From the NCBI GenBank assembly GCA_002350805.1, contig DEFO01000029.1, forward strand, positions 1-30,380: a DNA stretch of 30,380 bases, written 5' to 3'. The notes under the pieces were generated by a model. The model saw nothing but the letters and a program-made list of their open reading frames with translations. It searched no databases and was not told the origin of the DNA. The stretch is from Prevotella sp. UBA2850 (lineage in GTDB: Bacteria > Bacteroidota > Bacteroidia > Bacteroidales > Bacteroidaceae). Below, one piece after another: positions 29,829-30,380 of this stretch. Positions within the stretch are counted from its first letter, which is position 1; the number at the start of each line of letters is the position of its first letter. Position numbers and translations under genes: made by a program.

Positions 29829-30181
29829 ACGGGAACATCCTTGATGTGCTTGATTTCCGGAAATGTGAAGGTATCACCCACAACGGTGACGATATCGAAG
29901 CGCACCGGACGGTCGATGTGGCGGACTTTCACGTAGTGATTCATGGCCAGTCGCAAATATTGCATCTTCTCTCGGTCGATCGATTCCTCAGGCTCGGCAT
30001 ACAGCCTGTTGCGCCGCGTCTTTACTTCCACAAAAACAAGGGTCAGACCGTCGATGGCTACAATGTCGATGTCGCGATGACCTGAGTGCCAGTCACGGTC
30101 GATAATGACCAGCCCCTCCTCGCGCAGGAAGGCTGCCGCCATGTCCTCACCCCATTTGCCTAAATCGTTGTGTAATGCCAT
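29822..30181 (-). CDS. YraN/UPF0102 family endonuclease-like protein
   Basis: 119 residues, the normal family length. The N-terminus has GKWGEDMAAAFLREEG. The nuclease-fold core follows, with HRDIDIVAIDG (acidic metal ligands) and VFVEVKTRR (the E-x-K of a restriction-endonuclease-like fold). Family members are small cytosolic proteins often near rnhB or rplS; no such neighbour is present. Activity has not been firmly established for the family as far as I know. It overlaps the MscS-type gene tail to tail by 7 bases. Confidence 0.9.
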   Translation of the reverse strand: MALHNDLGKWGEDMAAAFLREEGLVIIDRDWHSGHRDIDIVAIDGLTLVFVEVKTRRNRLYAEPEESIDREKMQYLRLAMNHYVKVRHIDRPVRFDIVTVVGDTFTFPEIKHIKDVPVY

Positions 30182-30213
30182 AATTTCTGGATAGTATTAG
30201 ATGGTTGTGATGG

Positions 30214-30221
30214 CAAAAATA
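30214..30221 (-). promoter_or_regulatory. candidate -7 box of the YraN-family gene
   Basis: The minus strand reads TATTTTTG, matching TAnnTTTG, 32 bases before the ATG at 30181. The upstream region is AT-rich without a clear TTTG at the right distance. Confidence 0.4.
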
Positions 30222-30268
30222 CAAAAAAATGTAATAGAATTGTACTTTTTACTCATTTTTTTTCTTAT

Positions 30269-30380
30269 CTCTGGCGGCGCCGAACTTACTTCGTCTCGGC
30301 AAAAAAAGAATGAATTTTTTTGTTTTGCTCTCGACTTTTCGTAACTCTGGCTGGCGCCGAAGTTACTCCGTCTCGGCAAA
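30269..30380. repeat. two copies of a 35-36 base GC-rich direct repeat, running off the window
   Basis: Copy A (30269-30303) and copy B (30345-30380) align with 33 of 36 identical columns and one gap, offset 76 bases. Both run from CTCTGGC through GGCGCCGAA to GTCTCGGCAAA. Each holds a GCCGA/TCGGC hairpin and the palindrome GGCGCC. The 41 bases between are AT-rich. Copy B ends at the last base, so further copies may follow. The 199-base stretch upstream of the YraN-family gene contains no credible gene. Confidence 0.85.

Noticed and set aside
30269..30380. CRISPR array
   Set aside because: The two copies are not identical, the spacer is AT-rich low-complexity sequence, only two units are seen and no cas gene is near.

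Overview
The window reads as chromosome of a Bacteroidales bacterium. The evidence is repeated use of the Bacteroidetes promoter pattern (a -33 TTTG box about 20 bases ahead of a -7 TAnnTTTG box), near absence of Shine-Dalgarno sequences, a SusC-type plug domain, TonB C-terminal and SPOR domains, and a fused formimidoyltransferase-cyclodeaminase with the long form of urocanate hydratase. Most genes are housekeeping. No phage, insertion sequence or CRISPR array is visible.

Layout. 1-3.7 kb: 5'-truncated gyrA followed by a secreted TPR protein, closed by an intrinsic terminator. 3.7-11.3 kb: phoH on the minus strand, then a tight plus-strand operon of SPOR lipoprotein, a degenerate M28 peptidase fold fused to a TonB C-terminal domain, leuS, and two tandem YitT-family membrane proteins. 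11.3-13.1 kb: a membrane-anchored AraC-type regulator flanked by an inverted repeat, an RluA-type pseudouridine synthase, and a 148-residue lipoprotein consisting of a SusC-like plug with no barrel; the last two diverge from a 54-base region with almost no 5' leaders. 13.1-15.0 kb is a small accessory patch: a decayed AraC-type HTH remnant, an orphan CpsB/YwqE-type PHP phosphatase, two tiny ORFs, a small protein-kinase-fold gene of lower GC, and a tRNA-Pro with anticodon AGG. 15.0-18.9 kb: a ThrE-type exporter, then lysC and lysA overlapping by 7 bases.

18.9-25.3 kb (minus strand) holds a complete histidine-to-glutamate pathway, transcribed ftcD-hutU-hutH-hutI: HutH makes urocanate, HutU imidazolone propionate, HutI formiminoglutamate, and FtcD passes the formimino group to tetrahydrofolate. 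25.4-30.4 kb: nadB, a PBP4-type D,D-peptidase (dacB), a YbdG-like MscS channel, a YraN-family protein, and the edge of a repeat cluster.

The right part (roughly after 21.9 kb) looks different from the left. It prefers TCG for serine, is rich in GTCGAC/CTCGAG-like strings, and its intergenic spacers carry short repeats, as in Prevotella-like genomes. The change appears to fall inside hutU, so either homologous recombination or a chimeric assembly should be considered.

The items most worth a second look are the M28-TonB protein lacking most zinc ligands, the 50-residue ORF plus kinase pair beside tRNA-Pro, the plug-only lipoprotein, the terminator/promoter overlap before ftcD, and the repeat clusters at 23.6, 28.5 and 30.3 kb.
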